Of a stretch of 64,000 nt of DNA, positions 1 through 7,815 are shown one piece after another (position 1 is the first letter of the stretch; every line of letters begins with the position of its first letter). A model generated the notes under the pieces. That model did no database searches. It was given only the letters and a program-made list of their open reading frames with translations, and was not told the DNA's origin. The stretch lies in contig NZ_CP040889.1 in the NCBI RefSeq assembly GCF_006171285.1, positions 2,542,001 through 2,606,000 of the forward strand, written 5' to 3'. The stretch comes from Leclercia adecarboxylata (GTDB lineage: Bacteria > Pseudomonadota > Gammaproteobacteria > Enterobacterales > Enterobacteriaceae). The translations under genes were made by a program, and so were the position numbers.

Positions 1-2
1 TT

Positions 3-1151
3 ACTGTTTATCACCAGAACCGTAAAGGCAGCGCCTCCTCGACCGACTTAAGCCCGGACGCTATTGCCCGCACCGTGCAGGCGGCGCTGGATATCGCCAG
101 CTATACCTCCCCGGACCCTTACGCTGGCGTCGCAGATCGGGAATTGTTGGCTTTCGAGGCCCCGGATCTGGATCTGTTCCACCCGGCGGAAGTGACCCCG
201 GACGAAGCCATTGAGTTTGCGGCCCGCGCGGAACAGGCCTCCCTTAACGCCGATAAGCGCATCACCAACACCGAAGGCGGCAGCTTTAACAGCCACTACG
301 GCATCAAAGTCTTCGGCAACAGCCACGGCATGCTGCAGGGCTACAGCTCAACCCGTCACTCGCTCTCCAGCTGCGTGATTGCCGAAGAGAACGGCGACAT
401 GGAGCGCGACTACGCCTACACCATTGGCCGCGCGATGGGCGATTTGCAGTCGCCTGAGTGGGTTGGGATGGAGTGCGCAAAACGCACATTATCCCGCCTC
501 GCTCCGCGAAAACTGTCTACCATGAAAGCACCGGTGATCTTCGCCAATGAAGTGGCGACCGGGCTGTTCGGACATCTGGTGGGCGCCATTGCGGGTGGAG
601 CGGTGTACCGTAAATCTACCTTCCTCCTCGATGCGCTGGGCACGCAGATCCTGCCGGAGTGGCTGACCATTGAAGAGCACCCGCACCTGCTGAAAGGGCT
701 GGCCTCCACGCCGTTCGACAGCGAAGGCGTGCGCACGGAGCGTCGCGATATCATCAAAGACGGCATCCTGACCCAGTGGCTGCTGACCAGCTATTCCGCG
801 CGCAAACTGGGTCTTAAGAGCACCGGCCATGCGGGCGGGATCCACAACTGGCGCATTCCGGGCCGTGGCCTGAGCTTTGAGCAGATGCTCAAAGAGATGG
901 GCACCGGGCTGGTGGTGACCGAGTTGATGGGCCAGGGCGTCAGCGGCGTGACCGGCGACTACTCGCGCGGGGCGTCTGGCTTCTGGGTGGAAAACGGTGA
1001 GATTCAGTATCCGGTGAGCGAAATTACCATCGCCGGTAACTTAAAGGATATGTGGCGCAATATCGTGACCGTGGGCAACGATATCGAGACGCGCAGTAAT
1101 ATTCAGTGCGGATCCGTACTGTTACCGGAGATGAAGATCGCCGGTCAGTAA
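3..1151 (+). CDS. pmbA: metalloprotease PmbA/TldE, 3' part (5' end outside window)
   Basis: This is the TldE/PmbA subunit of the TldD/TldE protease, a cytosolic complex that matures peptides such as microcin B17 and degrades the CcdA antitoxin. The frame is open from the window edge ([10 protein letters not shown]) to the TAA at 1151, giving 382 residues. The E. coli protein has about 450, so roughly the first 68 are missing. The later Met codon at 75 is internal. Conserved blocks include [21 protein letters not shown] and a C-terminal stretch ending in PEMKIAGQ, very close to E. coli. TldE lacks the HExxH zinc motif that sits in its partner TldD, and none is visible here. A strong terminator follows. 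Identification is by close recall of the E. coli sequence. Confidence 0.96.
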   Translation, partial: TVYHQNRKGSASSTDLSPDAIARTVQAALDIASYTSPDPYAGVADRELLAFEAPDLDLFHPAEVTPDEAIEFAARAEQASLNADKRITNTEGGSFNSHYGIKVFGNSHGMLQGYSSTRHSLSSCVIAEENGDMERDYAYTIGRAMGDLQSPEWVGMECAKRTLSRLAPRKLSTMKAPVIFANEVATGLFGHLVGAIAGGAVYRKSTFLLDALGTQILPEWLTIEEHPHLLKGLASTPFDSEGVRTERRDIIKDGILTQWLLTSYSARKLGLKSTGHAGGIHNWRIPGRGLSFEQMLKEMGTGLVVTELMGQGVSGVTGDYSRGASGFWVENGEIQYPVSEITIAGNLKDMWRNIVTVGNDIETRSNIQCGSVLLPEMKIAGQ

Positions 1152-1156
1152 CATTC

Positions 1157-1182
1157 AAGCGCACTCCGGTGCGCTTTTTTTT
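1157..1182 (+). terminator. intrinsic terminator after pmbA
   Basis: A 7-bp stem (AGCGCAC/GTGCGCT, 1158-1175) with a TCCG loop is followed by eight T residues, six bases after the pmbA stop. It separates pmbA from cybC. Confidence 0.85.
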
Positions 1183-1205
1183 GATAATAAAAAAGGAAGT
1201 GAGCA

Positions 1206-1589
1206 ATGCGTAAAACCCTGTTAGCTATCCTCGCAGCGTCATCGCTGGTAATGAGTACGTCGGTCTTTGCCGACCTGGAAGACAATATGGACACCCTCAG
1301 CGAAAACCTGAAGGTGGTGCAAAAAACCGATAATGCCGGAGAGATGAAAGAGGCGTTAACCAAAATGCGTACCGCGGCGGTGGATGCGCAGAAAGAGACC
1401 CCGCCGAAGCTGGAAGGCAAAGCGGAAGACAGCCCGGAGATGAAAGATTTCCGCCACGGTCTTGAGACGCTGGTGGGCCAGATCGACGGCGCGCTGAAGC
1501 TGGCGAACGAAGGCAAAGTGAAAGAGGCCCAGGCGGCAGCCGACGGGTTTGTCACCACGCGCAATACCTATCACAAAAAATACCGTTAA
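1206..1589 (+). CDS. cybC: soluble cytochrome b562 precursor
   Basis: This is periplasmic cytochrome b562, a four-helix-bundle haem protein of unclear physiological role in electron transfer. The 127-residue precursor starts with a classical signal peptide (about residues 1-21 or 22, [11 protein letters not shown]...VFA). The haem ligands expected of the family are present: Met28 in DLEDNM and His123 in the C-terminal NTYHKKYR. The conserved [10 protein letters not shown] and [21 protein letters not shown] helices match E. coli. The start ATG is preceded by AAGGAAGTGAGCA. It is a single-gene unit between the pmbA terminator and the convergent hok-like gene. Confidence 0.95.
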   Translation: MRKTLLAILAASSLVMSTSVFADLEDNMDTLSENLKVVQKTDNAGEMKEALTKMRTAAVDAQKETPPKLEGKAEDSPEMKDFRHGLETLVGQIDGALKLANEGKVKEAQAAADGFVTTRNTYHKKYR

Positions 1590-1622
1590 TGGGTGCCTGA
1601 GCCTTACGCCCTGTCCCCGTGT

Positions 1623-1647
1623 GCGGAGGCGCACTAAACGCCTCCGC
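1623..1647. terminator. hairpin between convergent cybC and hok-like gene
   Basis: A perfect 9-bp inverted repeat (GCGGAGGCG / CGCCTCCGC) with a 7-base loop lies between the cybC stop and the stop of the minus-strand hok-like gene. No long T-tract follows on either side, so termination efficiency is uncertain. It may also be the stabilising 3' hairpin typical of hok mRNAs. Confidence 0.5.
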
Positions 1648-1657
1648 CTGTTTGCTC

Positions 1658-1813
1658 CTACGATCCGGAGCGACACTCCATTTGCGCAATCACTTCAAGC
1701 GAACCGTTTCGAAAACGGATCTCGCACAGCGTTTTCCGCGTCACCAGAGTTAAGATGATTATCGTCAAAGAAATAATCATCAAAACCCCGATACTGGGAT
1801 CTCTGCGTTTCAT
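1658..1813 (-). CDS. Hok-family type I toxin (small membrane peptide)
   Basis: A 51-residue ORF with a strong ribosome site (GGAGG, 5 bases before ATG). Layout matches Hok/Gef toxins: a basic start (MKRRDPSIG), one hydrophobic segment at about residues 9-24 (VLMIISLTIIILTLV), then TRKTLCEIRFRNGS, which corresponds to the diagnostic TRKSLCEIRYRDG of plasmid Hok, including the conserved Cys30 and Glu31. Family members depolarise the inner membrane when translated and are normally silenced by an antisense Sok RNA. The upstream frame on the same strand (open from 1899, possible GTG at 1857) ends at TGA overlapping the hok ATG (CCATGA), which resembles the mok-hok coupling. Whether it is active cannot be judged. 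Confidence 0.85.
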   Translation of the reverse strand: MKRRDPSIGVLMIISLTIIILTLVTRKTLCEIRFRNGSLEVIAQMECRSGS

Positions 1814-1878
1814 GGATGCCTCCTTGCTTTAAAAGCGGGCGAGGTAGCGAACTCCACGTGGTTGGACGTGTCGTTTCG

Positions 1879-1915
1879 AGCCCCCGCCCTGATTTTTAGT
1901 CAGGCGGGGCTTTCC
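1879..1915 (+). ncRNA. possible Sok-like antisense RNA 3' hairpin
   Basis: Opposite the leader of the hok-like gene the plus strand has a GC-rich imperfect hairpin (AGCCCCCGCCCTGA, loop, TCAGGCGGGGCT, 1879-1911) followed by TTTCC. A Sok RNA would be transcribed on this strand and end here. The position fits, but I could not identify a promoter or a 5' end, so this is an inference from context. Confidence 0.3.
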
Positions 1916-2115
1916 ACTTTCCGTCCCATGCAAGAGACGGTCAGTCTCAAGCACCCAGGGCCACTCTACCCAATCCGCATAAGAAAACCTTATCCAGCTC
2001 ACATTTCTACGAGTCTGCTCGTAAACTTTTCCACTTCCAGACCGCCGTATTCGCCGTTCAGATGCGTGATATTCGTCACGTAAATCCAGTTCAAAATCAT
2101 TATTCAGAGCAATTA

Positions 2116-2131
2116 TGTGGCACAGATCACT
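2116..2131. promoter_or_regulatory. CRP-like site upstream of the SFCGS operon
   Basis: TGTGG-CACAGA-TCACT matches the CRP consensus TGTGA-N6-TCACA in 8 of 10 defined positions. It lies about 100 bases upstream of the first gene of the operon and just before a 20-bp palindrome, as expected for a catabolic operon under glucose control. Confidence 0.5.
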
Positions 2132-2144
2132 GGTGCCGCTCTCC

Positions 2145-2164
2145 TTTCCACTTCGAAGTGGAAA
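2145..2164. promoter_or_regulatory. 20-bp perfect palindrome, putative operator
   Basis: TTTCCACTTCGAAGTGGAAA reads identically on both strands. Extra copies of the half-site TTTCCACTT occur upstream at 1911-1919 and 2028-2036. Three copies before an operon that ends with its own HTH-PRD regulator (8924-10834) suggest that they bind this regulator. No binding data are known to me. Confidence 0.55.
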
Positions 2165-2232
2165 ATAACTCGCTACAAACCCATAACAGCTGGCGTTAGT
2201 TTTATCCCAGAGCCAATAACGGGGTAAGACGA

Positions 2233-2571
2233 GTGATTAACGGAACGGTAATAAACGACACTGGAGACCAGGCGGCACAAACTGAACAGCTCGCCGACAG
2301 CATGCTCAGGCAGACTTTCGCGCTGCTTAGTCATCACAACATTATCCCCAATGCCGTTCAGGAGCAGATGCTGACCTCCCACGTTCGCGCCATGGCGCAC
2401 CGGTCAGTTACCGGCGAACCCTTGCCGGAGGTCGAAGCTGACCTGTTTGACGAAATCTCACCAGAATCCATGCGGCTTGCCCGTGAAGTGGTCGCGCAGT
2501 TTGGCAATCTTCCTGATGAAGAGGCCTGGCTGCTCTCCGTTCACTTCGAAGTCGCAAAAGACAACCTTTAA
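2233..2571 (+). CDS. stand-alone PRD-domain protein
   Basis: A 112-residue protein with a single PTS regulation domain (PRD), the module whose histidines are phosphorylated by PTS proteins in BglG/LicR-type regulators. Candidate histidines are in TSHVRAMAHRS (about residues 49-56) and in the C-terminal LSVHFEVA block. There is no DNA- or RNA-binding domain. The start is GTG, preceded by GGGGTAAG. Relatives head the same gene cluster in other enterobacteria, and YhfY in the related E. coli yhf cluster has a comparable domain. It is the first gene of the operon, 10 bases before the SFCGS gene, and may sense substrate flux together with the regulator at the far end. The function is inferred from the domain only. 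Confidence 0.8.
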   Translation: MINGTVINDTGDQAAQTEQLADSMLRQTFALLSHHNIIPNAVQEQMLTSHVRAMAHRSVTGEPLPEVEADLFDEISPESMRLAREVVAQFGNLPDEEAWLLSVHFEVAKDNL

Positions 2572-2581
2572 GGAGCACATC

Positions 2582-2944
2582 ATGGAACAAATTACAGTTG
2601 TCATCGGCGATCGCCTGGGCAAAGGCCAGAAGGTTGCAGCAGGGGTTGAAAAAGCAGGTGGCCGCGCGGTCGTGGTCCCTGGCATGGCGGCGGATATGAA
2701 GCTCGGCGACGTGATGAAAGCGGAAAACGCCACCTTCGGTATCTCTTTCTGCGGCAGCGGCGGCGCGGGTGCTATCACCGCCCAGACCAAATATGGCTAC
2801 AAAGCGAAGTACGGCATGCGTTCGGTGGAAGAGGGCGTGACCGCCATCAACGAAGGCTGCAACGTGCTGGGCTTTGGCTTTATGGATAAAGAAGAGCTTG
2901 GCGAGCGTCTGGTTCAGGCGTGGCAGAAGAAGCACGGCGCATAA
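2582..2944 (+). CDS. glycine-rich SFCGS family protein (DUF2620/YhfU-like)
   Basis: A 120-residue soluble protein of the glycine-rich SFCGS family, related to E. coli YhfU. The signature is plain at about residues 58-75: ISFCGSGGAGAITAQTKYGY. The start begins with an alternating beta/alpha pattern (EQITVVIGDRLGKGQ...) that recalls small Rossmann-like EIIB proteins, but I see no confirmed PTS active site. Cys60 in SFCGS is the only obvious candidate. A longer upstream reading frame exists, but the ATG at 2582 has AAGGAGCACATC in front of it. It always occurs with DUF4310-4312 proteins, so it is probably a cytosolic component of their membrane complex. No biochemical role is known to me. Confidence 0.85.
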   Translation: MEQITVVIGDRLGKGQKVAAGVEKAGGRAVVVPGMAADMKLGDVMKAENATFGISFCGSGGAGAITAQTKYGYKAKYGMRSVEEGVTAINEGCNVLGFGFMDKEELGERLVQAWQKKHGA

Positions 2945-2946
2945 GC

Positions 2947-3246
2947 ATGAAAGAACAGTTCACCACCACGGTGAGAGTGAAAGGCAAAGGTGACGCCAAA
3001 GCGCGCGCCTTTGCCGACGCGCTGAACCACGTTCAGGCCGCGGTGATGAAAGCATCGCCGCATATCTTACTGCGTATTGAGCCACAGGATGTGCAGGTTG
3101 TTCAGGCGCAAGAAGCGGTGCGTAAAGAGGCGTTTCTGTTCTTCTTTTTGCGCCGGGAAAGACGCACCTACAGCGTGGAGCTGGACGTGACCGTCAACGT
3201 GACTGCCATCAATCTCGACCAGGTGGACTTTGTCACGCAACGCTGA
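2947..3246 (+). CDS. DUF4312 family protein
   Basis: A 99-residue protein of the DUF4312 family, of unknown function. The start codon follows the previous stop by two bases, so translation is probably coupled. It is predicted to be soluble, with a basic FFFLRRERRTYSVELDVTVNV section near the end and otherwise mixed alpha/beta content. The small size and fixed place between the SFCGS protein and the membrane proteins suggest an accessory subunit of the same complex. No catalytic motif is recognised. Confidence 0.8.
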   Translation: MKEQFTTTVRVKGKGDAKARAFADALNHVQAAVMKASPHILLRIEPQDVQVVQAQEAVRKEAFLFFFLRRERRTYSVELDVTVNVTAINLDQVDFVTQR

Positions 3247-3268
3247 TTCTTACTAATAGGGCAGACTA

Positions 3269-4045
3269 ATGTTCCTGATAATTTTAATAAAATCGCTCAT
3301 CATCGGCGGCCTGGTTGGCGTCGGCGTTGGTGCCGGGGCTGCACGCATGTTTCATGCGCCTACCACACAAGGTATGGGCGCGTTTCGTACGTTGGGGGAG
3401 CTGAACTCCTGTGAAGGGGATCCGGCGTCCCACTTCTCCTTTGGGTTAGGCTTCTTCTTTAACGCCTGGGCGTCGTCAGTGGCGGCCGGTTCCTTCACCC
3501 AGGACGTAGACCACCGCATCATCCCTAACTGGGGTGCCGCGGCATTGATGATCAAAAACCGCAACGTCGGCGAGACCCTGCACGATCCCCGCAAAATGGC
3601 GATTGCCTGCGGGGTGATCGGCATGATTGTCGTCACCTTCCTGAACCTCACCGCCTCGTCCGTTCCGGCCGCGCTGCAGGTAACCGCCGTTAAGGTGCTG
3701 GTGCCGGCGGCTAACCTGCTGGTCAACACCGTGATGCCGGTGATCTTCTGGCTGGCGGCCATCGACGCGGGCAAAAAATCGGGCTTCTGGGCCACCGTCT
3801 TTGGCGGCGCGGCGCAGCTGATTATGGGTAACGCCGTACCGGGTCTGGTGCTGGGCATCCTGATCGGCAAGGGCGTGGAAGAGAGCGGCTGGAACCACGT
3901 CACCAAAGTGATGATGGCGGCCATCGTTCTGCTGTTCGTGCTGAGCGGTTTCTTCCGCGGCTTCGACATGAAGATGATTGAATCCTTCCATCTGACCGTG
4001 CCGAACTGGCTCGACATGATCCACAACTCGCTCAGCGGCAAGTAA
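3269..4045 (+). CDS. DUF4311 family integral membrane protein
   Basis: A 258-residue, strongly hydrophobic protein of the DUF4311 family. It starts with a Gly-rich membrane segment (IGGLVGVGVGAGAARMF), then a polar part with GELNSCEGDPASHFSFGLG and DVDHRIIPNWGAAALMIKNRN, followed by about five to six further membrane segments. The invariant-looking polar stretches between hydrophobic segments are what a substrate pathway would need. With DUF4310 it probably forms the membrane part of an uncharacterised transporter. This is an inference from topology and operon context. The ribosome site is AGGGCAG before ATG. Confidence 0.82.
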   Translation: MFLIILIKSLIIGGLVGVGVGAGAARMFHAPTTQGMGAFRTLGELNSCEGDPASHFSFGLGFFFNAWASSVAAGSFTQDVDHRIIPNWGAAALMIKNRNVGETLHDPRKMAIACGVIGMIVVTFLNLTASSVPAALQVTAVKVLVPAANLLVNTVMPVIFWLAAIDAGKKSGFWATVFGGAAQLIMGNAVPGLVLGILIGKGVEESGWNHVTKVMMAAIVLLFVLSGFFRGFDMKMIESFHLTVPNWLDMIHNSLSGK

Positions 4046-4058
4046 CAGGAGCCTCTAA

Positions 4059-4700
4059 ATGGAACAGAATAAAGGTTTTTGGTATGCCGACTGGTCGTTC
4101 CCGATCTTCGTTGGCCTGCTCTCCTCCGGCGTGTTCGCCGGGACGCACATGTACTACCTCTACGGCATCGGTGCCTTTAACGAAGTGGCCTTCGTGGCGA
4201 TGCTGAAAGCGGGGATCGATACCGGGGCTTACGGCGCGGTGGCGGCGTTTGGCGCCAGTTTCCTGTTCGCCCGTATTATCGAAGGTTCGCTGGTGGGGAT
4301 CCTCGATATCGGCGGCGCGATCCAGACCGGCGTGGGCTTAGGCGTTCCGGCGCTGCTGCTGGGCGCGGGCATCATGTTCCCGGTGACCAACTTTGCCGCC
4401 TCGCTGGCAACCGGCCTGGTGATTGGCCTGGCGATTGGTTACGTCATCATCCTGGCGCGTAAGTTCACCATCAACCAGAGCAACTCCACCTACGGGGCAG
4501 ACGTGATGATGGGGGCCGGTAACGCCTCCGGCCGCTTCCTCGGGCCGTTGATTATCCTCAGCGCGATGACCGCGTCGATTCCTATCGGCATTGGTTCGCT
4601 GGCGGGCGCACTGCTGTTCTATATCTGGCAGAAGCCGATCACCGGCGGCGCCATCCTCGGTGCAATGCTGTTGGGCTGGCTGTTCCCGGTCGCCCTTTAA
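4059..4700 (+). CDS. DUF4310 family integral membrane protein
   Basis: A 213-residue protein of the DUF4310 family with about six membrane segments (for example GVGLGVPALLLGAGIMF and FAASLATGLVIGLAIGYVIILA). It starts 13 bases after DUF4311 with AGGAGCC as ribosome site. Polar insertions such as NQSNSTYGADVMMGAGNASGR lie between the segments. The related E. coli YhfT belongs to a similar, also uncharacterised, cluster. Its partnership with DUF4311, the DUF4312 and SFCGS proteins, and a PRD regulator suggests a sugar-derivative uptake system, perhaps distantly PTS-like. This is not proven. Confidence 0.82.
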   Translation: MEQNKGFWYADWSFPIFVGLLSSGVFAGTHMYYLYGIGAFNEVAFVAMLKAGIDTGAYGAVAAFGASFLFARIIEGSLVGILDIGGAIQTGVGLGVPALLLGAGIMFPVTNFAASLATGLVIGLAIGYVIILARKFTINQSNSTYGADVMMGAGNASGRFLGPLIILSAMTASIPIGIGSLAGALLFYIWQKPITGGAILGAMLLGWLFPVAL

Positions 4701-4742
4701 TACCCGCGGGCGCTCAGGCGCCCGACTTATCAGGAGAACCCC

Positions 4743-5876
4743 ATGTTTGATTTACTCCTGCGCCGTGCGCGCCTCACCGACGATACCCTGACCGATATCG
4801 CCATTCAGGACGGGAAGATCGCGGCGACGGGCGACATCACCGAGCCCGCCCACCGCACCGTTGAGCTTAACGGCGACACTTACGTCAGCGCAGGCTGGAT
4901 CGACTCCCACGTCCACTGCTACCCGAACTCGCCGATTTACCACGACGAGCCTGACAGCGTCGGCATCGCCACCGGCGTCACCTCCGTGGTCGACGCGGGC
5001 AGCACCGGGGCGGACGACGTGGACGATTTCTACGCCATCACCCGCAAAGCCTCCACCGAGGTCTTTGCCCTGCTGAACATCTCCCGCGTGGGGCTGATTG
5101 CCCAGAACGAGCTGGCGAACATGGCCAACATCGACGCCGACGCGGTGAAGCAGGCGGTACAACGCCACCCGAATTTTATCGTCGGCCTGAAAGCGCGCAT
5201 GAGCAGCAGCGTGGTGGGCGAGAACGGCATTACGCCGCTGGAGCGCGCCAAAACCATCCAGAAAGAGAACGGCGACCTGCCGCTGATGGTCCACATCGGC
5301 AACAACCCGCCGAACCTCGATGAGATTGCCGACCTGCTGAGTTCCGGGGACATCATTACCCACTGCTACAACGGCAAACCGAACCGCATTCTGACGCCAT
5401 CCGGCGAACTGCGCGCCTCCATCACCTCCGCCCTGAAGCGCGGCGTGCGTCTGGACGTGGGCCACGGCACGGCGAGCTTCAGCTTTGAAGTGGCGAAACG
5501 CGCCATCGCGATGGGCATTCTGCCGCACACCATCAGCTCGGATATCTACTGCCGCAACCGCATCAACGGTCCGGTGGGCTCGCTGGCAAGCGTGATGTCG
5601 AAATTCCTCGCCATCGGCATGTCGCTGCCGCAGGTGATTGAGTGCGTGACCGCCAACGCCGCCGACGGCCTGCGTCTGACGCAGAAAGGGCGCATTCAGC
5701 CGGGTCTCGATGCTGACCTGACGCTGTTCACCCTTAAGCGCCAGCCGACGGTGCTGGTGGATGCCGAAAACGACAGCCTGCAGGCTGAACACATTCTGGT
5801 GCCGCTTGCCGCGATCCGCGCGGGCAAGGGCTACATGACCGAACAAGGGAGCACGGAACATGCCTTCAATTTTTGA
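4743..5876 (+). CDS. amidohydrolase/deacetylase family metallohydrolase
   Basis: A 377-residue amidohydrolase-superfamily enzyme of the dihydroorotase/N-acyl-amino-acid deacylase type. Metal-site motifs appear in order: HVHCYPN near residue 58, the likely carbamylated Lys in VGLKARMSSS, His in PLMVHIGNN, His in IITHCYNGK, and Asp in HTISSDIYCRN. The N-terminal strand block (DLLLRRARLTD, AIQDGKIAATGD) and the C-terminal LTANAADGLRL and GLDADLTLF complete the composite-sheet domain. The next gene encodes an ammonia-lyase for an aminated sugar acid, so removal of an N-acetyl group is a reasonable role. The substrate is unknown. Ribosome site AGGAGAACCCC. The 3' end overlaps the next gene by 17 bases. 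Confidence 0.88.
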   Translation: MFDLLLRRARLTDDTLTDIAIQDGKIAATGDITEPAHRTVELNGDTYVSAGWIDSHVHCYPNSPIYHDEPDSVGIATGVTSVVDAGSTGADDVDDFYAITRKASTEVFALLNISRVGLIAQNELANMANIDADAVKQAVQRHPNFIVGLKARMSSSVVGENGITPLERAKTIQKENGDLPLMVHIGNNPPNLDEIADLLSSGDIITHCYNGKPNRILTPSGELRASITSALKRGVRLDVGHGTASFSFEVAKRAIAMGILPHTISSDIYCRNRINGPVGSLASVMSKFLAIGMSLPQVIECVTANAADGLRLTQKGRIQPGLDADLTLFTLKRQPTVLVDAENDSLQAEHILVPLAAIRAGKGYMTEQGSTEHAFNF

Positions 5877-6978
5877 GAAATACAATTTAAAACAGGTGAT
5901 TAACACCTCCGGACGCATGACCGCGCTCGGCGTCTCCACCCCGCGCCCGGAAGTGGTGCAGGCGGCAATGGACGGCATGAACCAGTACTTCGAGATGAAG
6001 GATCTGGTGAACAAAACCGGCGAATACATCGCGAAACTGCTGGATGTGGAAGGGGCGACCGTCGTCTCCTGCGCCTCGGCGGGCATCGCCCAGTCGGTGG
6101 CGGCCGTGCTGGTAAAAGACAGCGACTGGCTGCTGGAAAACCTGCACGTCACCCCGATTGAGAACAACGAGATCGTCCTGCCGAAGGGCCATAACGTCAA
6201 CTTTGGTGCCCCGGTCGGCACCATGGTGGCGCTGGGCGGCGGCAAACTGGTGGAAGCGGGCTATGCCAACGAATGCTCCGCCGATCAGCTGGCGGCGGCG
6301 ATCACTCCGCGCACCGCGGCGATCCTCTACATCAAATCTCACCACTGCGTGCAGAAGAGCATGCTCAGCGTGGAGCAGGCGGCCGTGGTGGCGCGTAAGC
6401 ACGACCTGCCGCTGATCGTCGATGCGGCGGCGGAAGAGGATCTGCATACCTACTACCGCTCCGGCGCGGACCTGGTGATTTACAGCGGCGCAAAGGCCAT
6501 TGAAGGCCCAACCAGCGGCCTGGTGATCGGCAGGACCCAGTACGTGGAGTGGGTGAAGCGCCAGACGGCGGGCATTGGCCGCGCCATGAAGGTGGGCAAA
6601 GAGGGGATTCTCGGCCTGACCTGCGCCATCGAACACTACCTGACGGCCACCAAAGAGAGCGGTGCTGAGATGGTGGCGAAGATGACCCCGTTTATTGACG
6701 CGCTCAACACCCTGAACGGCGTCACCGCCCGCGTGGTCTGGGACAGCGCCGGTCGCGATATCGCCCGTACCGAAATCAAGTTCGACGAAGCCGCCACCGG
6801 CGTCGGCACCGGCGACCTGGTGCACGCCCTGAAGCAGGGCGAATACGCCATCTATTTCCGTGGCTACAAGGCCAACGAAGGGATCATCGAAGCGGACGTG
6901 CGCAGCGTCAGCGCCGACCAACTGAATATTGTCTATCGCCGCATCAGCGAAGTATTAGGCCAGGAGAAAAAGGCATGA
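5860..6978 (+). CDS. DgaE-family PLP-dependent ammonia-lyase
   Basis: A 372-residue fold-type I PLP enzyme of the DgaE/SelA-like family. In Salmonella, DgaE converts D-glucosaminate 6-phosphate to 2-keto-3-deoxygluconate 6-phosphate and ammonia. Landmarks are the N-terminal VINTSGRMTALG, VVSCASAGIAQSVAA, the PLP-binding Asp in LIVDAAAEED, and the probable Schiff-base Lys212 in YSGAKAIEGPTSG. It overlaps the deacetylase gene at the 5' end and the aldolase gene by four bases at the 3' end, so the three are translationally coupled. The exact sugar acid is not shown by the sequence. A phosphorylated amino-aldonate is the simplest reading. No dgaABCD PTS genes are present here, and the SFCGS/DUF4310-4312 genes occupy their place. 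Confidence 0.88.
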   Translation: MPSIFEKYNLKQVINTSGRMTALGVSTPRPEVVQAAMDGMNQYFEMKDLVNKTGEYIAKLLDVEGATVVSCASAGIAQSVAAVLVKDSDWLLENLHVTPIENNEIVLPKGHNVNFGAPVGTMVALGGGKLVEAGYANECSADQLAAAITPRTAAILYIKSHHCVQKSMLSVEQAAVVARKHDLPLIVDAAAEEDLHTYYRSGADLVIYSGAKAIEGPTSGLVIGRTQYVEWVKRQTAGIGRAMKVGKEGILGLTCAIEHYLTATKESGAEMVAKMTPFIDALNTLNGVTARVVWDSAGRDIARTEIKFDEAATGVGTGDLVHALKQGEYAIYFRGYKANEGIIEADVRSVSADQLNIVYRRISEVLGQEKKA

Positions 6979-7715
6979 AACTGACCCCCAATTTTTACCG
7001 TGACCGCGTCTGCCTGAACGTGCTGGCCGGATCGAAAGCCAACGCCAGCGCCATCTATGAAGCGGCAGAAGGCCATGTGCTGGTGGGCGTGCTCTCCAAA
7101 AACTACCCGGACGTCGACAGCGCCGTGGCCGATATGCGCGAGTATGCCGCGCTAATCGATAACGCGCTCTCCGTGGGCCTGGGCGCGGGCGATCCGAACC
7201 AGTCGGCGATGGTGAGCGAAATCTCCCGCCAGGTACAGCCGCAGCACGTCAACCAGGTCTTTACCGGCGTGGCGACCAGCCGCGCGCTGCTGGGGCAGAG
7301 CGAGTCCGTGGTCAACGGTCTGGTCTCGCCGACCGGCACCGTCGGCATGGTGAAAATCTCCACCGGCCCGCTGAGCAGCGCGTCGCCGGACGGCATTGTC
7401 CCTGTAGAGACGGCGATTGCCCTGCTGAAGGATTTCGGCGGCAGCTCGATCAAATACTTCCCGATGGGCGGCCTGAAGTGCCGTGACGAATACAAAGCGG
7501 TGGCGGAAGCCTGCGCCCGTCACGATTTCTGGCTGGAGCCGACCGGCGGCATCGATCTGGAAAACTACGAAGAGATTCTGCAGATCGCCCTGGATGCGGG
7601 CGTGAGCAAGATCATCCCGCATATCTACAGTTCGATCATCGACAAAGCCAGCGGCGACACGCGTCCGGAAGACGTGCGCACGCTGCTGGAAATGACGAAG
7701 AAACTGGTTAAATAG
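6975..7715 (+). CDS. DgaF-like 2-keto-3-deoxy-6-phosphogluconate aldolase
   Basis: A 246-residue TIM-barrel aldolase of the KDGP aldolase family. DgaF splits KDGP to pyruvate and glyceraldehyde 3-phosphate. Probable Schiff-base or phosphate-site blocks are VGMVKISTGPLSS and SSIKYFPMGGLK (Lys160), with a C-terminal phosphate-binding region in LEPTGGIDLEN. Its ATG overlaps the DgaE stop (ATGA). It completes the catabolic sequence deacetylation, deamination, aldol cleavage that the operon implies. A pyrimidine-rich repeat follows, then the lactonase gene. Confidence 0.9.
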   Translation: MKLTPNFYRDRVCLNVLAGSKANASAIYEAAEGHVLVGVLSKNYPDVDSAVADMREYAALIDNALSVGLGAGDPNQSAMVSEISRQVQPQHVNQVFTGVATSRALLGQSESVVNGLVSPTGTVGMVKISTGPLSSASPDGIVPVETAIALLKDFGGSSIKYFPMGGLKCRDEYKAVAEACARHDFWLEPTGGIDLENYEEILQIALDAGVSKIIPHIYSSIIDKASGDTRPEDVRTLLEMTKKLVK

Positions 7716-7726
7716 AGCGAAACTTA

Positions 7727-7788
7727 CCCCTCACCCCAGCGGTGTAATCGTCCCCTCTCCCCTGTGGGGAGAGGGTTAGGGTGAGGGG
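7727..7788. repeat. intergenic CCCTCACCC/CTCTCCCC palindromic repeat
   Basis: The sequence runs from CCCCTCACCCC to GTGAGGGG, with an inner CCCCTCTCCCC-TGT-GGGGAGAGGG hairpin. Copies of the same element occur at 21882, 28890 and 36256, always between genes. It can form a stable stem in the aldolase-lactonase spacer and may attenuate or stabilise the mRNA. Confidence 0.85.
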
Positions 7789-7815
7789 AACAAACCGCAC
7801 AATCTCAGGATCCCC

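Noticed and set aside
1862..2083. 73-codon plus-strand ORF between the hok-like gene and the operon
   Set aside because: It covers the putative antisense hairpin and the operator half-sites, has no ribosome site, and its translation shows no family features.
2110..2135. Possible sigma-54 promoter (TGGCAC) upstream of the SFCGS operon
   Set aside because: The GGCAC block is present, but no TTGC at the required spacing. The same bases fit a CRP site better, and the regulator has no AAA+ domain.
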